A stretch of 64,000 nucleotides of DNA, from the NCBI RefSeq assembly GCF_024323335.1, contig NC_066584.1, positions 266,778,344 to 266,842,343 of the forward strand, given 5' to 3'. Of the stretch, positions 34,232-45,576 are shown in pieces. Source of the DNA: Lathyrus oleraceus. Lineage: Eukaryota; Streptophyta; Magnoliopsida; Fabales; Fabaceae. The translations under genes were made by a program, and so were the position numbers. How positions within the stretch are numbered: position 1 is the first letter of the stretch; each line of letters opens with the position of its first letter. A model generated the notes under the pieces. That model was not told the origin of the DNA. It did not search any database and was given only the letters and a program-made list of their open reading frames with translations.

Positions 34232-35268
34232 AAAAAATGGCAATGTTTCTTTTTTCGTTTTTCCTTTCTTTTAAAAAAAAAATCTCTCATTCTAAGGTAA
34301 AGCATGATCCTCCATCATGCAGAGCCGACCACTCAGATCTCACTGCTAACGACACTGCTATGGCCAAGTATGACTTCGACAATCCTATCTATCAAGCCGA
34401 AGAAGGGGCTGAGGAAGCTTGTGAATTTCCTGAAGGGTTAGCCAGATTGTTGAAACAGGAGGACCGAGCTATTACACCTTATCAGGAGGTGGTTGAGACC
34501 ATCAACGTTGGTACCGAAGACGACAAGAAAGAGATCAAGATCGGGGACAGTCTACAGGCCAAGAGGAAAGACCGTTGATCATGTACTTGACTGTGTTAGA
34601 AAGGTCAATGGGTTGTGTGCTCGGTCAGCATGACGAGTCAGGTCGAAAAGAGCATGCAATATACTACCTTAGAAAAAGTTTACCGACTGTGAACAAAGAT
34701 ACTCATTGCTCGAGAAAACTTGTCGCGCTTTGGCATGGGCTGCTCGCCGACTAAGACAGTATATGTTGACTCACACGACTCTATTGATATCAAAAATGGA
34801 TCCAGTCAAGTATATTTTTGAAAAGCCATCACTTACCGGAAAGGTTACTAGGTGACAAATGATACTGACAGAGTATGACATCCAATACACTTCACAAAAA
34901 GCCATCAATATACAGATTAAAACCCCGGATGTATACGGGGATTCAGCTTTGGTCATTAATCAAACCAACAGGGAAATGGTTCTATGCTGGAACTACGTAC
35001 CCAGAACTGACGTATCTCGGTCAAAGACGAATGAAGAAAGCATTTGGTTAAAAAGTGCGCCCTCGAGGGTATCAAGTCGGTGAAATGGTACTCAAAAGAT
35101 TTCTTCCTCCCAACACAGATCACAGGGGCAAATGGACACCGAGCTATGAGGCTCCATACGTGGTTAAAAGGGTTTTCTCTGGCGGAGCTCTGATGCTAAC
35201 AACCATGGATGGCTAAGACTTCCCGTCCCCTGTCAACTCAGACGCAGTTAAAAAATACTTCGCATAAA
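34232..35268 (+). pseudogene. Element B pol remnants: RT leader, RNase H scraps, integrase C-terminus
   Basis: Four pieces keep pol order but skip the catalytic parts. The start of the RT polyprotein (34232 to about 34570, with CEFPEGLARLLKQED) joins directly to part of the first RNase H (about 34572-34890, SMGCVLGQHDESG). A few codons of the second RNase H follow (VYGDSALVINQ, about 34926). The integrase C-terminal region ends the series (about 35040-35268, VGEMVLKRFLPPN). RT motifs with the Asp pair and the integrase core are absent. Stops and frame changes separate the pieces. Confidence 0.85.
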
Positions 35269-36029
35269 ATAGACCCGCTGGACAGTAAAAAGAATAGTCC
35301 AGGCAAAAAAGGGGTATCCCGACGAACCAAAAAAAAAGAATAAAGAGGTTCGGGCAAAAATTAGGGATATATAAAAAAAAAGAGTACACCCGGTGACTCG
35401 AAAACCCAAAAGGGCGGCTCAGGCAAAAATGGGTATCCCGGTGGATTGAAAACCCGAAAAGGGGGCGATCCAGGCAAAAGATAGGGAATAAGCGAATGAC
35501 TATGATCTGAGTTCATCAGTGTTATATCACCGTTTCATTCAATCCGACAATCTTCGAAGGTTAAAGATCGACTAATCATCCACTTCAGAAAGCAAGATGA
35601 GCAGAGCGTCTTGAGGACATACGAACCATAGCAGAGTCGAAACTCAGTGGGACCCCGTTTCCACATTTTCCATTAGGATAGTTCTTTTTTTATAGCGATC
35701 ACCTCTTTTCAGGGATCAGCTTCGTGATACCCTCGCCTATTCCTGGCACAAATTTTCTCCCCATTAAGAGTCGAATAATTCAGTTAAAGAGCCTCTTTAT
35801 TTTTCATTTATCAGTTTGTTTGCAAAAATGTCCGAATTTTTGATAAAACATATTGCATATGAACATAATGGTGGCTTTTGCAGATGATTTGCACAGGAAA
35901 ACATTTAAAATTGCTTTGAATGTGCTTAATCCCGAACGGTGAATTCAAACCGATTAATTCCCCCGAGGCATACGTGTATTTTTGGTTGCAGGTCACAGGA
36001 ACCGGATGCCAAGTCATGAATCCTCATCC

Positions 36030-36340
36030 CCCAAGCAGTTGACAAAGTCTCTCCTCAGCAGAGCATGTTCCCCAACAGAGTTGACAGTATACAGACTGTC
36101 TAGCCCCAGTAGAGTTGACAGTATCCAGATTGTCTATCCTCAGCAGAGCATGTTCCTCAGCAGAGCATGTTCCCCAACAGAGTTGCCAGTATCCAGACTA
36201 TCTATCCCCAGTAGAGTTGACAGTGTCAGACTGTATCTTCCTAGCAACAGCGGAGTGGTTGCATGCCCAACGGACAAGAGGGTGGTGTTCCCAGTGTTCA
36301 TTTCATCCCCAGCAGATTATTTCTAACAGATTTGTTCTAA
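36030..36340 (+). repeat. Degenerate repeats with CCCAGTAGAGTTGACAG core
   Basis: Short units containing CAGCAGAGCATGTTCC and AGAGTTGACAGTATCCAGA alternate several times with variable spacing. The degenerate order suggests repeated slippage and partial duplication. Confidence 0.75.
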
Positions 36341-36760
36341 TCCCCAGCTTGAGGATGATTAGCAAGTTCATATCCCCAGCAAAGGTCGTTTCCTACGACA
36401 TTTCCCCAGGAAGTGTTTTCCCCACAGACTCTCCTCACAGAGCCTCGCCGAACCAAGTTTCCATAGTTGATACTGCCCCCGCAAGGTCGACTTTTCAAGC
36501 AGCCAATTTATTTTTGGTGGCTCATTGGTCCCGGCAGACGGATCATTCCCCACAGAGCATTCAAGGATTGATACAGCGATCTGTTCCCTACCGGAGTTTG
36601 CTTCCCCAAGCAGATTTCTTTTTACACCATGCATAACATTTGCATTTGCATCCATATCATATCAAGCATACACATAAGCTGATAAACAGGTACTTCCAAG
36701 CAGACTGAATAATTACTTTACTACCAAGGTCATGAGATCCAACCAGAGGATCAAGCGTGA

Positions 36761-36950
36761 GTGATCCAGCCTGAGGGTCATTTCGAAGATTCAGCATGAG
36801 AATCGTGTTCCAGTGATCCAGCCTGAGGGTCATTTTGAAGATTCAGCCTGAGAATCGTGTTCCAGTGATCCAGCCTGAGGGTCATTTCGAAGATTCAGCC
36901 TGAGAATCGTGTTCCAGTAAGCCAGCCTAAGGCTCAATTTGAAGATTCCC
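36761..36950 (+). repeat. 52-bp minisatellite in the element B 3' UTR
   Basis: GTGATCCAGCCTGAGGGTCA begins units at 36761, 36813 and 36865, with a diverged unit at 36917; the spacing is exactly 52 bp each time. Each unit also holds the half-similar GATTCAGCCTGAGAATC, so the unit may itself come from a 26-bp dimer. Confidence 0.92.
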
Positions 36951-37156
36951 TAGTGAAGTCGCCTACAAGCTTTATTTCCCCAGCAAGCCTAAGTCTAATT
37001 GAGGAGTCGTTACAACATGTTCTAGCCCGAAGAATATGTACGAAGCCCAAAAGCGGAATATTCTCGAAGCTGCATATCTAATATGAAGGTTGGGTTTAGA
37101 TTTCAAAAGAAGGTCAACCAGCGCATGCCTCAGATGCGGGATCCTAATGATGGGAA

Positions 37157-37680
37157 TTTATCATCAAAACAATCCAGATCTAGCTAGAAGATCGAAGTAG
37201 ATTCAGCCAGAGAATCGAAACGGAGGAGATCTAGCCAGAAGATCGAAGAAGATCTAGCCAGAAGATCGAAGTCAGGTCTAGCCTGAAGACCGGAAATAGA
37301 TTCAGCCAGAGAATCGAAACAATTCAGATCTAGCCAGAAGATCGAAGTAGATTCAGCCAGAGAATCAAAGGAAATAGATTCAGCCAGAGAATCGAAACGG
37401 AGGAGATCTAGCCAGAAGATCGAAGAAGATCTAGCCAGAAGATCGAAGTCAGGTCTAGCCCGAAGACCGGAAATAGATTCAGCCAGAGAATCGAAACGGA
37501 GGAGATCTAGCCAGAAGATCGAAGAAGATTTAGCCAGAAGATCAAATTCGTATCCAGCCCGGGGATCAAAATTAATATCCAACCAGAGGACTAAATTGAG
37601 TATAGGTTCAGCCAGAGGATCGACACTCCAGATTAAGCCAGAAGACTGATTCAAATCCAGCCAGAGGATCGGAAGAAAAA
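37157..37680 (+). repeat. Short AGCCAGA-type repeats with higher-order structure
   Basis: Units of about 20-25 bp (GATCTAGCCAGAAGATCGAA and GATTCAGCCAGAGAATCGAA) fill the region. Longer blocks starting CGAAACGGAGGAGATCTAGC recur near 37217, 37393 and 37492, so larger segments were also duplicated. Each unit contains short inverted halves (GATC or GATTC against GATC or GAATC). Confidence 0.9.
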
Positions 37681-37818
37681 TAAACAGCGCGGTGTATTTC
37701 CGCGTTTTTATGGTATTCTCGGAGCACAAATTTTCGGTCTGTCTTTGGTATTCAATCACAGCTCACCCCGTTTGTCTGATAAGCTGTTCGCTTTCATCCT
37801 ACTCGGGTTAGCTGATGA

Positions 37819-37833
37819 TTGAATAAGGGCAGC
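37819..37833 (+). other. Polypurine tract of element B
   Basis: TTGAATAAGGGCAGC lies immediately before the distal B LTR. It resembles TTAAATAGGGGCATC before the Ogre-A 3' LTR (48821-48835). Confidence 0.7.
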
Positions 37834-39490
37834 TATAACACCCCAAAATTTACCCTCCTCATTCATGCATTCATTTAGCATTTCATATTGCATTTCATCA
37901 TGTCAATTAGAATTAGATCCGAAAAAAAAAAAAAATTAATTAATTAATTAATTAATTAATTAATTAATTAAATAAATAATTAAATAAATAAAATATAATA
38001 AAAAAATTTTGGACTTGGACCTTTCTCAAAAGCCCACTAAGATACCAATATTAGCCTATAAATACTAGAGTTTCATTGAAACAAAAACACAACACAGAAG
38101 AGGAGAAGAAGGAAGAGAAGCAAAATACTATGAGGTTTCCTTGGAACAAAACCCTGAGGAAAAAGATAGTGAGAGAAGACCTAACGGAGTTCAGAGCAGC
38201 CTCCAAACCCCGAAGGGAACTCAGCTACACAGAATCGCCTCTGCCTCACATAAACCCTGAAGATTGTTTTGTAAACCTCACGGGTGCAACTCAATTTCAA
38301 TCAAGCTCTCCAATCAGGTTTGCCATTATTCCCATTACCTTTGCCCATGGGTTTAATATGTATATGAATGTATAAACAATGCCTTGAATGTTTAACCGTT
38401 TAACTTTTGAGTGTATGCCACAGGGTTTGAGGTTTCTGAAACCATACTGTTATTCATGAAAAAAATGCTTATGGTGTTTCACTAACCCTTTTGTTGGATT
38501 TTTGTGAGGGCTCACATGACTTTTGCAGGGATAACTTGCGTGGTTTCCCACTTTATTTGTGGGATAACCCCTGGAGGTTCATTCCGATTACCTGTACTGA
38601 CTCACTTTTCTTTGATGGCATTAGCTTGGAAGGATCTCAGGGTTTCCCATTCCTCTAATTGCTGTTACTTCGGATCTTTATCCGCGTGGTACTTTTACAT
38701 TTTTCCCGCATTTTACTGCTTTCCTAGCTGGAAGACCTCGATAGGAGGCAATGTTTTGTGTTTACCTCAAGATACATGTTTTGTGTTTTGTGTTCGTATC
38801 CCTGCAGGTAGCGCGGTTCCTTCATCAAGGACTGCCTTTTTGCCCTTGAGCATCCCAAACCCTAACCCTTCATTGATTTTTCTTCTCCTAAAACCCAAAG
38901 CAACGTGTTTACTCCTTCTACTACAGGCGAGTAAGTCTCCAAAGGTCGAGCATCCGGTAGATTGCGTAGTGACGTCGTTCTTCCAAAACCCAATCCATAA
39001 CCCCGTAGTTAGCCGAACTACGTTTTGCTCTGATTCTCAGGCTAGATGAGATACGTAGGCATAAGACGCGATGTTTTAGCGAGCACACATCCCCCAACCC
39101 ATAGGTCAGCCGAGCTACGAAGACTCTGATTCTCATATTCAGATGAGATACGTATGCAGTGGATGCGACATCCGCGCGAGTCATTTTCATTTAACCCTTT
39201 TTTTTTGGTAAACAGCACAAGATAAACCCACACCCTTTAGACAAAAAACACAAAAGTGGATCCCGTAGAGTACTACGGATGCGTAGGGGTGCTAATACCT
39301 TCCCTTCGCATAACCGACTCCCGAACCCAAGATTTGGTTGCGAGACCCTGTCTTGTCCTTTCCTTTTTTCAGGTTTACTTCGAGCGTTTCCTTTCCCTCC
39401 TTTGGGATAAATAACGCACGGTGGCGACTCTTCTGTCTTTTTCTTTCGCCGGTTGTTTTTTTTTCGCACTGTATTTTTCAAGTTGCGACA
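37834..39490 (+). repeat. Element B LTR, distal copy (1657 bp)
   Basis: It starts TATAACACCCC (TG start mutated) and ends GTTGCGACA, followed by CTTAC and Ogre-A sequence as after the proximal copy. TATAAATA lies at 38057-38064, and the 99-codon frame at 38076-38375 is nearly identical to that of the proximal LTR. Confidence 0.92.
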
Positions 39491-39744
39491 CTTACCTTCC
39501 GGTCTCCAGATCTTTAGATGATTATTTCTAGGGTTCCATAGGATTTTCATTTTCCTTCTCTCTTATATTGTATTATTTGGTTACCAAGACTGTACTTCTT
39601 TGGTGTAAAAATCTTTTCCAGATACTATTGATGTGATATTTCCATATATGTCTAAATAATTAATATTTTCAATATTTGCAAATAGGACTCTAAAGTTCCT
39701 CTGATAAATAAAACAAATCATATACACAAAGCATTGTATGCATC

Positions 39745-41019
39745 ATGTGCATAAGCAGGTTTTGCTCCAGGCTTCTAGTTCAATGGTCAAACTCTGTGTT
39801 CTTCATTTATTTTGAAGAAAAGTTGACTCACCGGTACTACACCAGAGCCAACACTTCAAAACTGATGGATCACTAGGAGCAAGAGAACAGAGAATTAAAG
39901 GAGGAAGTGGCCAGATTGACTGCCCTGATGGAGTCTTTCATGGCCGCCCAAAGCCAGTCATCTTCAACGCCTTCAACTCCTCCCAAGAGGACAATCATCT
40001 CTGAGATTGCCTCTTCAACAGTGCCTACTGCCAGCGCCCACTTCGCGCCAACTGCTATTCCAGTAGGGTTTCCCTGGGGGATGCCCGCAAATTTTGTTCT
40101 TGAGGGTCTCTCCTCCATGTTTGCTTCTCCGCAGGCATCTAGCCCGGTCCTCGCCATTCCACCTCCGGTCGTGCATACTATGCCAAGAGTAGACGACACC
40201 ACCTACCACTCTGAGTCGTCTGAGGGCCCAAAAGTGTATGAAAAGATGGACGCTATGAACGATAAGTTTCTTGAGCTCCACAAGGAACTCAAAACTCTCA
40301 GAGGGAAGGACCTCTTTGGCAAGTTTGCTGCTGAACTCTGCCTAGTTCCCAATGTCAAAATCCCTGTAAAGTTCAAGGTACATGACTTTGAAAAGTACAA
40401 GGGAAACACTTGTCCGCTCAGCCACTTGGTTATGTATGCAAGGAAAATGTCGACTCAGACCGACAATGATCAGCTCCTCATTCATTATTTCCAGGATAGC
40501 CTGTCCGGTGCTGCCCTGGGATGGTACATGGGCTTGGACAGTGCGAATATCCGATCCTTCAATGACCTTGGCGAAGCTTTCGTCAAGAAATACAAGTATA
40601 ACGTGGATATGGCTCCCGATAGCGATCAATTGAGAGCCATGTCCCAGAAGGACAAAGAAACTTTCAAGGAGTACATCCAAAGGTGGCGAGAATTAGCTGC
40701 ACAGATTGTGCCTCCGCTGGAAGAAAAAGAAATGACCAAGATCTTCCTGAAGACCTTGAGCTCATTTTATTATGAGCGGATGACTGCCAGCGCTCCTTCT
40801 GACTTCACAGAGATGGTGAATATGAGGATGCGTTTGGAGGAAGGAGTTAGGGAAGGGCGTTTGACTACAGAAGAAGGCTCTTCTGCCAAACGATATGGAG
40901 CGTTTGGAAAGAAGAAAGATGGTGAGGCACATGTTGTGACCTCCCATGTCAAACCCAGAAGACCCTCTGTGAGGAGGAAGACCGTGCGTCTCGCCGGTAA
41001 TCAACATCATAATCACTAA
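39745..41019 (+). pseudogene. Ogre-A gag, copy 2, one early stop
   Basis: The frame opens at 39745 and has a stop at 39874-39876, replacing a Leu codon soon after the conserved MDH. After that it is open to 41019, including the capsid domain and the Arg that copy 1 has lost. Translation from the internal ATG at 39907 would give 370 aa lacking only the N-terminus. The C-terminal zinc knuckle is missing, as in all three copies. Confidence 0.88.
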
Positions 41020-41270
41020 CAGGTCACTCTTCTATGAAGCATGTACGGATAACGGGCTTAATGTGATTGTGCCTGAATGAAAAGGACACAAAAAGAGATG
41101 AAGAGGCAAGCCTAGGTATTGTGGGATAATATGGGTTGGTTAATATAGGAGTGGAGTTTATCTCCGTGTTTACGGATAAGTGTCATCATGATACCCTTAG
41201 TTCACTCAGTTAGTACCTATCATTGCATCCCGACTTGAACTTGGAAACCACAATTGAGGCATATATTCAG

Positions 41271-42345
41271 TATTTTAAAGTGGGAATCGCTTCACATCGA
41301 GGTGTTACCACAATTGTGTAATAGAGTCTGTAATCGAGTTTGGAGCACTTTGGAAGGAAGTTAATCCTGTCGCCATTTTCATTTCTGTTTCGCATTTTAT
41401 TCAACCCTCCGATTGGAGCAGGTTTTTATTACTTTGCCTTTATCCACTTTATTTTTCCACACTGTCTTTACTTTATTTATTTCCCGCACTGTCTTTACTT
41501 TATTTATTTCCCGCACTGTCTTTACTTTATTTATTTCTCGCACTCGCACTACTTTATTTATTTCTCGCACTGTCTTTACTTTATTTATTTCCCGCACTCG
41601 CACTACTTTCATTTATTTTCCGCACTCGCACTACTTTTACTTACTTTCCGCACTCGCACACTTAAGGGCTACTTTAGCTTTCAACTTAAGTTTTCCCCCA
41701 CTTAATTTCCGTTGGGTAAGATCGAAAGCCGTCCAACGTCTTTTTAAACTTACTTGTTTTTAACTATTTCAAAAACAGCGAAAGCGCTTTGTTTAGTTCA
41801 TTAGGAGTTTTTAACTTAAGAAGAAAAGTGATTTTAAAACTATTTTCGGACGCGTTTGTAAGCTTAGAGTCTGGTTCGTGAGAACCTCTTTTGGTTAAGA
41901 AATCCAAGTTAAAATAATTTTTAACTTAGTCAAGATACTATATTTCTTAAAAATAGGTTTACTAATCTAATGCAATGTGTGCCTTTTTATAAGTGACAAT
42001 AAGAGGGTTTGATTAGGGAGTACAACTCGGTTTTGAATACGCGAAAGCGACAGTTCCCGTTAAATTGGTTCTTTTCAAAGTAGGAAACACTGCCCATAAG
42101 TAGTTCTATTAGCAAGTACTTGGATTATTAATTGATTATGTGAATTACATTCGAGCCGGTCTTTATTAATCAAATTAAATTTAATACTTAACTCTTCACT
42201 GCACACTTTAAAAAACCCCTATTTCGATTACCTTAGATAAATACCATAACATTATATAACGATAGATTGACACTTGGTCTCTGCAAATTCACCAATCTTT
42301 TATATTACTCTGACGCGTTCGTATACTTGCGAAAAGCACGCATCA
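41271..42345 (+). repeat. Truncated Athila-like LTR, copy 2
   Basis: It is nearly identical to 29597-30671, with the same start (TATTTTAAAG) and end (GCATCA), which shows that truncation happened before duplication. Confidence 0.9.
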
Positions 42346-42416
42346 TACCTCACTTTGGGGCAATCTACGCAAAAATTAGGCGAAAAGCACGCATCATACC
42401 TCACTTTGGGGCAGTC

Positions 42417-42721
42417 ATTTTCATTTAACCCCTTTTTTAGTAAACAACACAAGATAAACTCACACCCTTTAGACAAGAACTACAAAAGTGGATCCCGTAG
42501 AGTACTACGGATGCGTAGGGGTGCTAATACCTTCCCTTCGCATAATCGACTCCCAAACCCAAGATTTGGTTGCGAGACCCTGTCTTGTCCTTTCCTTTTT
42601 CCAGGTTTACTTCGAGCGTTTCCTTTCCCTCCTTTGGGATAAATAACGCACGGTGGCGACTCTTCTGTCTTTTTCTTTCGCCGGTTGTTTTTTTTCGCAC
42701 TGTATTTTTCAGGTTGCGACA
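42417..42721 (+). repeat. Element B LTR tail between composite copies 2 and 3
   Basis: This 305-bp LTR end is followed directly by CTTAC and the Ogre-A ORF1 end. It carries the variant class also seen in the tail at 30743-31048. Confidence 0.9.
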
Positions 42722-42975
42722 CTTACCTTCCGGTCTCCAGATCTTTAGATGATTATTTCTAGGGTTCCGTAGGATTTTCAATTTCCTTCTCTCTTATATT
42801 GTATTATTTGGTTACCAAGACTGTACTTCTTTGGTGTAAAAATCTTTTCCAGATACTATTGATGTGATATTTCCATATATGTCTAAATAATTAATATTTT
42901 CAATATTTGCAAATAGGACTCTAAAGTTCCTCTGATAAATAAAACAAATCATATACATAAAGCATTGTATGCATC

Positions 42976-44250
42976 ATGTGCATAAGCAGGTTTTGCTCCA
43001 GGCTTCTAGTTCAATGGTCTAACTCTGTGTTCTTCATTTATTTTGAAGAAAAGTTGACTCACCGGTACTACACCAGAGCCAACACTTCAAAACTGATGGA
43101 TCACTTGGAGCAAGAGAATAGAGAATTAAAGGAGGAAGTGGCCAGATTGACTTCCCTGATGGAGTCTTTCATGGCCGCCCAAAGCCAGTCATCTTCAACG
43201 CCTTCAACTCCTCCCAAGAGGACAATCATCTCTGAGATTGCCTCTTCAACAGTGCCTGCTGCCAGCGCCCACTTCGCGCCAACTGCTATTCTAGTAGGGT
43301 TTCCCTGGGGGATGCCCGCAAATTTTGTTCTTGAGGGTCTCTCCTCCATGTTTGCTTCTCCGCAGGCATCTAGCCTGGTCCTCGCCATTCCACCTCCGGT
43401 CGTGCATACTATGCCAAGAGTAGACGACACCACCTACCACTCTGAGTCGTCTGAGGGCCCAAAAGTGTATGAAATGATGGATGCTATGAACGATAAGTTT
43501 CTTGAGCTCCACAAGGAACTCAAAACTCTCAGAGGGAAGGACCTCTTTGGCAAGTTTGCTGCTGAACTCTGCCTAGTTCCCAATGTCAAAATCCCTGTAA
43601 AGTTCAAGGTACATGACTTTGAAAAGTACAAGGGAAACACTTGTCCGCTCAGCCACTTGGTTATGTATGCAAGGAAAATGTCGACTCAAACCGACAATGA
43701 TCAGCTCCTCATTCATTATTTCCAGGATAGCCTGTCCGGTGCTGCCCTGGGATGGTACATGGGCTTGGACAGTGCGAATATCCGATCCTTCAATGACCTT
43801 GGTGAAGCTTTCGTCAAGCAATACAAGTATAACGTGGATATGGCTCCCGATAGCGATCAATTGAGAGCCATGTCCCAGAAGGACAAAGAAACTTTCAAGG
43901 AGTACATCCAAAGGTGGCGAGAATTAGCTGCACAGATTGTGCCTCCGCTGGAAGAAAAAGAAATGACCAAGATCTTCCTAAAGACCTTGAGCTCATTTTA
44001 TTATGAGCGGATGACTGCCAGCGCTCCTTCTGACTTCACAGAGATGGTGAATATGAGGATGCGTTTGGAGGAAGGAGTTAGGGAAGGGCGTCTGACTACA
44101 GAAGAAGGCTCTTCTGCCAAACGATATGGAGCGTTTGGAAAGAAGAAAGATGGTGAGGCACATGTTGTGACCTCCCATGTCAAACCCAGAAGACCCTCTG
44201 TGAGGAGGAAGACCGTGCATCCCGCCGGTAATCAACATCATAATCACTAA
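42976..44250 (+). CDS. Ogre-A gag, copy 3, open (424 aa), truncated C-terminus
   Basis: This is the only Ogre-A gag copy with no stop. The likely start by comparison is ATG at 43096, which gives about 384 aa; the frame opens at 42976. It has the N-terminal coiled coil (MDHLEQENRELKEEVARL), a Pro/Ser/Ala-rich stretch, and the capsid domain through YYERMTASAPSDFTEMVNM and a basic tail (KPRRPSVRRKT). It ends before the zinc knuckle, so it could assemble but not bind RNA in the usual way. No promoter lies directly upstream, only an LTR tail, so expression would need read-through from the distal B LTR. It is a fossil fragment that happens to be open, or possibly a weakly constrained one. Confidence 0.75.
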   Translation: MCISRFCSRLLVQWSNSVFFIYFEEKLTHRYYTRANTSKLMDHLEQENRELKEEVARLTSLMESFMAAQSQSSSTPSTPPKRTIISEIASSTVPAASAHFAPTAILVGFPWGMPANFVLEGLSSMFASPQASSLVLAIPPPVVHTMPRVDDTTYHSESSEGPKVYEMMDAMNDKFLELHKELKTLRGKDLFGKFAAELCLVPNVKIPVKFKVHDFEKYKGNTCPLSHLVMYARKMSTQTDNDQLLIHYFQDSLSGAALGWYMGLDSANIRSFNDLGEAFVKQYKYNVDMAPDSDQLRAMSQKDKETFKEYIQRWRELAAQIVPPLEEKEMTKIFLKTLSSFYYERMTASAPSDFTEMVNMRMRLEEGVREGRLTTEEGSSAKRYGAFGKKKDGEAHVVTSHVKPRRPSVRRKTVHPAGNQHHNH

Positions 44251-44511
44251 CAAGTCACTCTTCTATGAAGCATGTACGGATAACGGGCTTAATGTGATTG
44301 TGCCTGAATGAAAAGGACACAAAAAGAGATGAAGAGGCAAGCCTAGGTATTGTGGGATAATATGGGTTGGTTAATATAGGAGTGGAGTTTATCTCCGTGT
44401 TTACGGATAAGTGTCATCATGATACCCTTAGTTCACTCAGTTAGTACCTATCATTGCATCCCGACTTGAACATGGAAACCACAATTGAGGCATATATTCA
44501 GTATTTTAAAG

Positions 44512-45576
44512 TGGGAATCGCTTCACATCGAGGTGTTACCACAATTGTGTAATAGAGTCTGTAATCGAGTTTGGAGCACTTTCGAAGGAAGTTAATCCTG
44601 TCGCCATTTTCATTTCTGTTTCGCATTTTATTCAACCCTCCGATTGGAGCAGGTTTTTATTACTTTGCCTTTATCCACTTTATTTTTCCGCACTGTCTTT
44701 ACTTTATTTATTTCCCGCACTGTCTTTACTTTATTTATTTCCCGCACTGTCTTTACTTTATTTATTTCTCGCACTCGCACTACTTTATTTATTTCTCGCA
44801 CTGTCTTTACTTTATTTATTTCCCGCACTCGCACTACTTTCATTTATTTTCCGCACTCGCACTACTTTTACTTACTTTCCGCACTCGCACACTTAAGGGC
44901 TATTTTAGCTTTCAACTTAAGTTTTCCCCCACTTAATTTCCGTTGGGTAAGATCGAAAGCCGTCCAACGTCTTTTTATATTTACTTGTTTTTAACTATTT
45001 CAAAAACAGCGAAAGCGCTTTGTTTAGTTCATTAGGAGTTTTTAACTTAAGAAGAAAAGTGATTTTAAAACTATTTTCGGACGCGTTTGTAAGTTTAGAG
45101 TCTAGTTCGTGAGAACCTCTTTTGGTTAAGAAATCCAAGTTAAAATAATTTTCAACTTAGTCAAGATACTATATTTCTTAAAAATAGGTTTACAAATCTA
45201 ATGAAATGTGTGCCTTTTTATAAGTGACAATAAGAGGGTTTGATTAGGGAGTACAACTCGGTTTTGAATACGCGAAAGCGACAGTTCCCGTTAAATTGGT
45301 TCTTTTCAAAGTAGGAAACACTGCCCATAAGTAGTTCTATTAGCAAGTACTTGGATTATTAATTGATTATGTGAATTACATTCGAGCCGGTCTTTATTAA
45401 TCAAATTAAATTTAATACTTAACTCTTCACTACACACTTTAAAAAACCCCTATTTCGATTACCTTAGATAAATACCATAACAATATATAACGATAGATTG
45501 ACACTTGGTCTCTGCAGATTCACCAATCTTTTATATTACTCTGACGCGTTCGTATACTTGCGAAAAGCACGCATCA
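44512..45576 (+). repeat. Truncated Athila-like LTR, copy 3
   Basis: It is nearly identical to the other two truncated copies and ends at GCATCA. Beyond it the sequence runs on without the filler duplication into the Ogre-A 3' region. Confidence 0.9.

Larger units (their letters stand above)
35269..37833 (+). other. 3' untranslated region of element B, rich in tandem repeats
   Basis: No conserved protein is encoded. The first 230 bp hold repeated GGCAAAAA and GGGTATCCCG motifs. The region then contains three separate repeat fields: CAGCAGAG/AGTTGACAG units at 36030-36340, a 52-bp repeat at 36761-36950, and short AGCCAGAAGATCGAA units at 37157-37680. Ogre-type elements are known for fast-evolving repeats in this region. 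Confidence 0.85.
26111..39490 (+). mobile_element. Element B: non-autonomous Ogre relative with short LTRs and an open gag, rearranged at its 5' side
   Basis: The first LTR starts at 26111 after CTTAC (26106-26110), and the distal LTR ends at 39490 before CTTAC (39491-39495), so the pair marks one insertion in Ogre-A ORF1. A third CTTAC follows the first LTR at 27818, where Ogre-A sequence intrudes before the LTR tail and primer site at 30743-31069. The inside holds leader, one long gag frame, small pol remnants, a repeat-rich 3' UTR and a polypurine tract. An intact gag without usable pol resembles the class of gag-only non-autonomous elements (TR-GAG). Confidence 0.82.
39183..42416 (+). repeat. 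Composite block, copy 2 (about 3.23 kb)
   Basis: Same order as copy 1: LTR tail, ORF1 end, gag, unassigned 250 bp, truncated Athila-like LTR (41271-42345), filler junction. It is directly followed by copy 3. Shared variants (for example CCCAAGAGGACAATC and GTTCTTGAGGG in gag) show that copies 2 and 3 are closest relatives. Confidence 0.92.

Noticed and set aside
37184..37759. 191-codon minus-strand open frame with repeats of FWLDLLRFDSLAES
   Set aside because: It is a by-product of the AGCCAGA tandem array in the element B 3' UTR, whose unit length and composition keep one frame open. No family resemblance.
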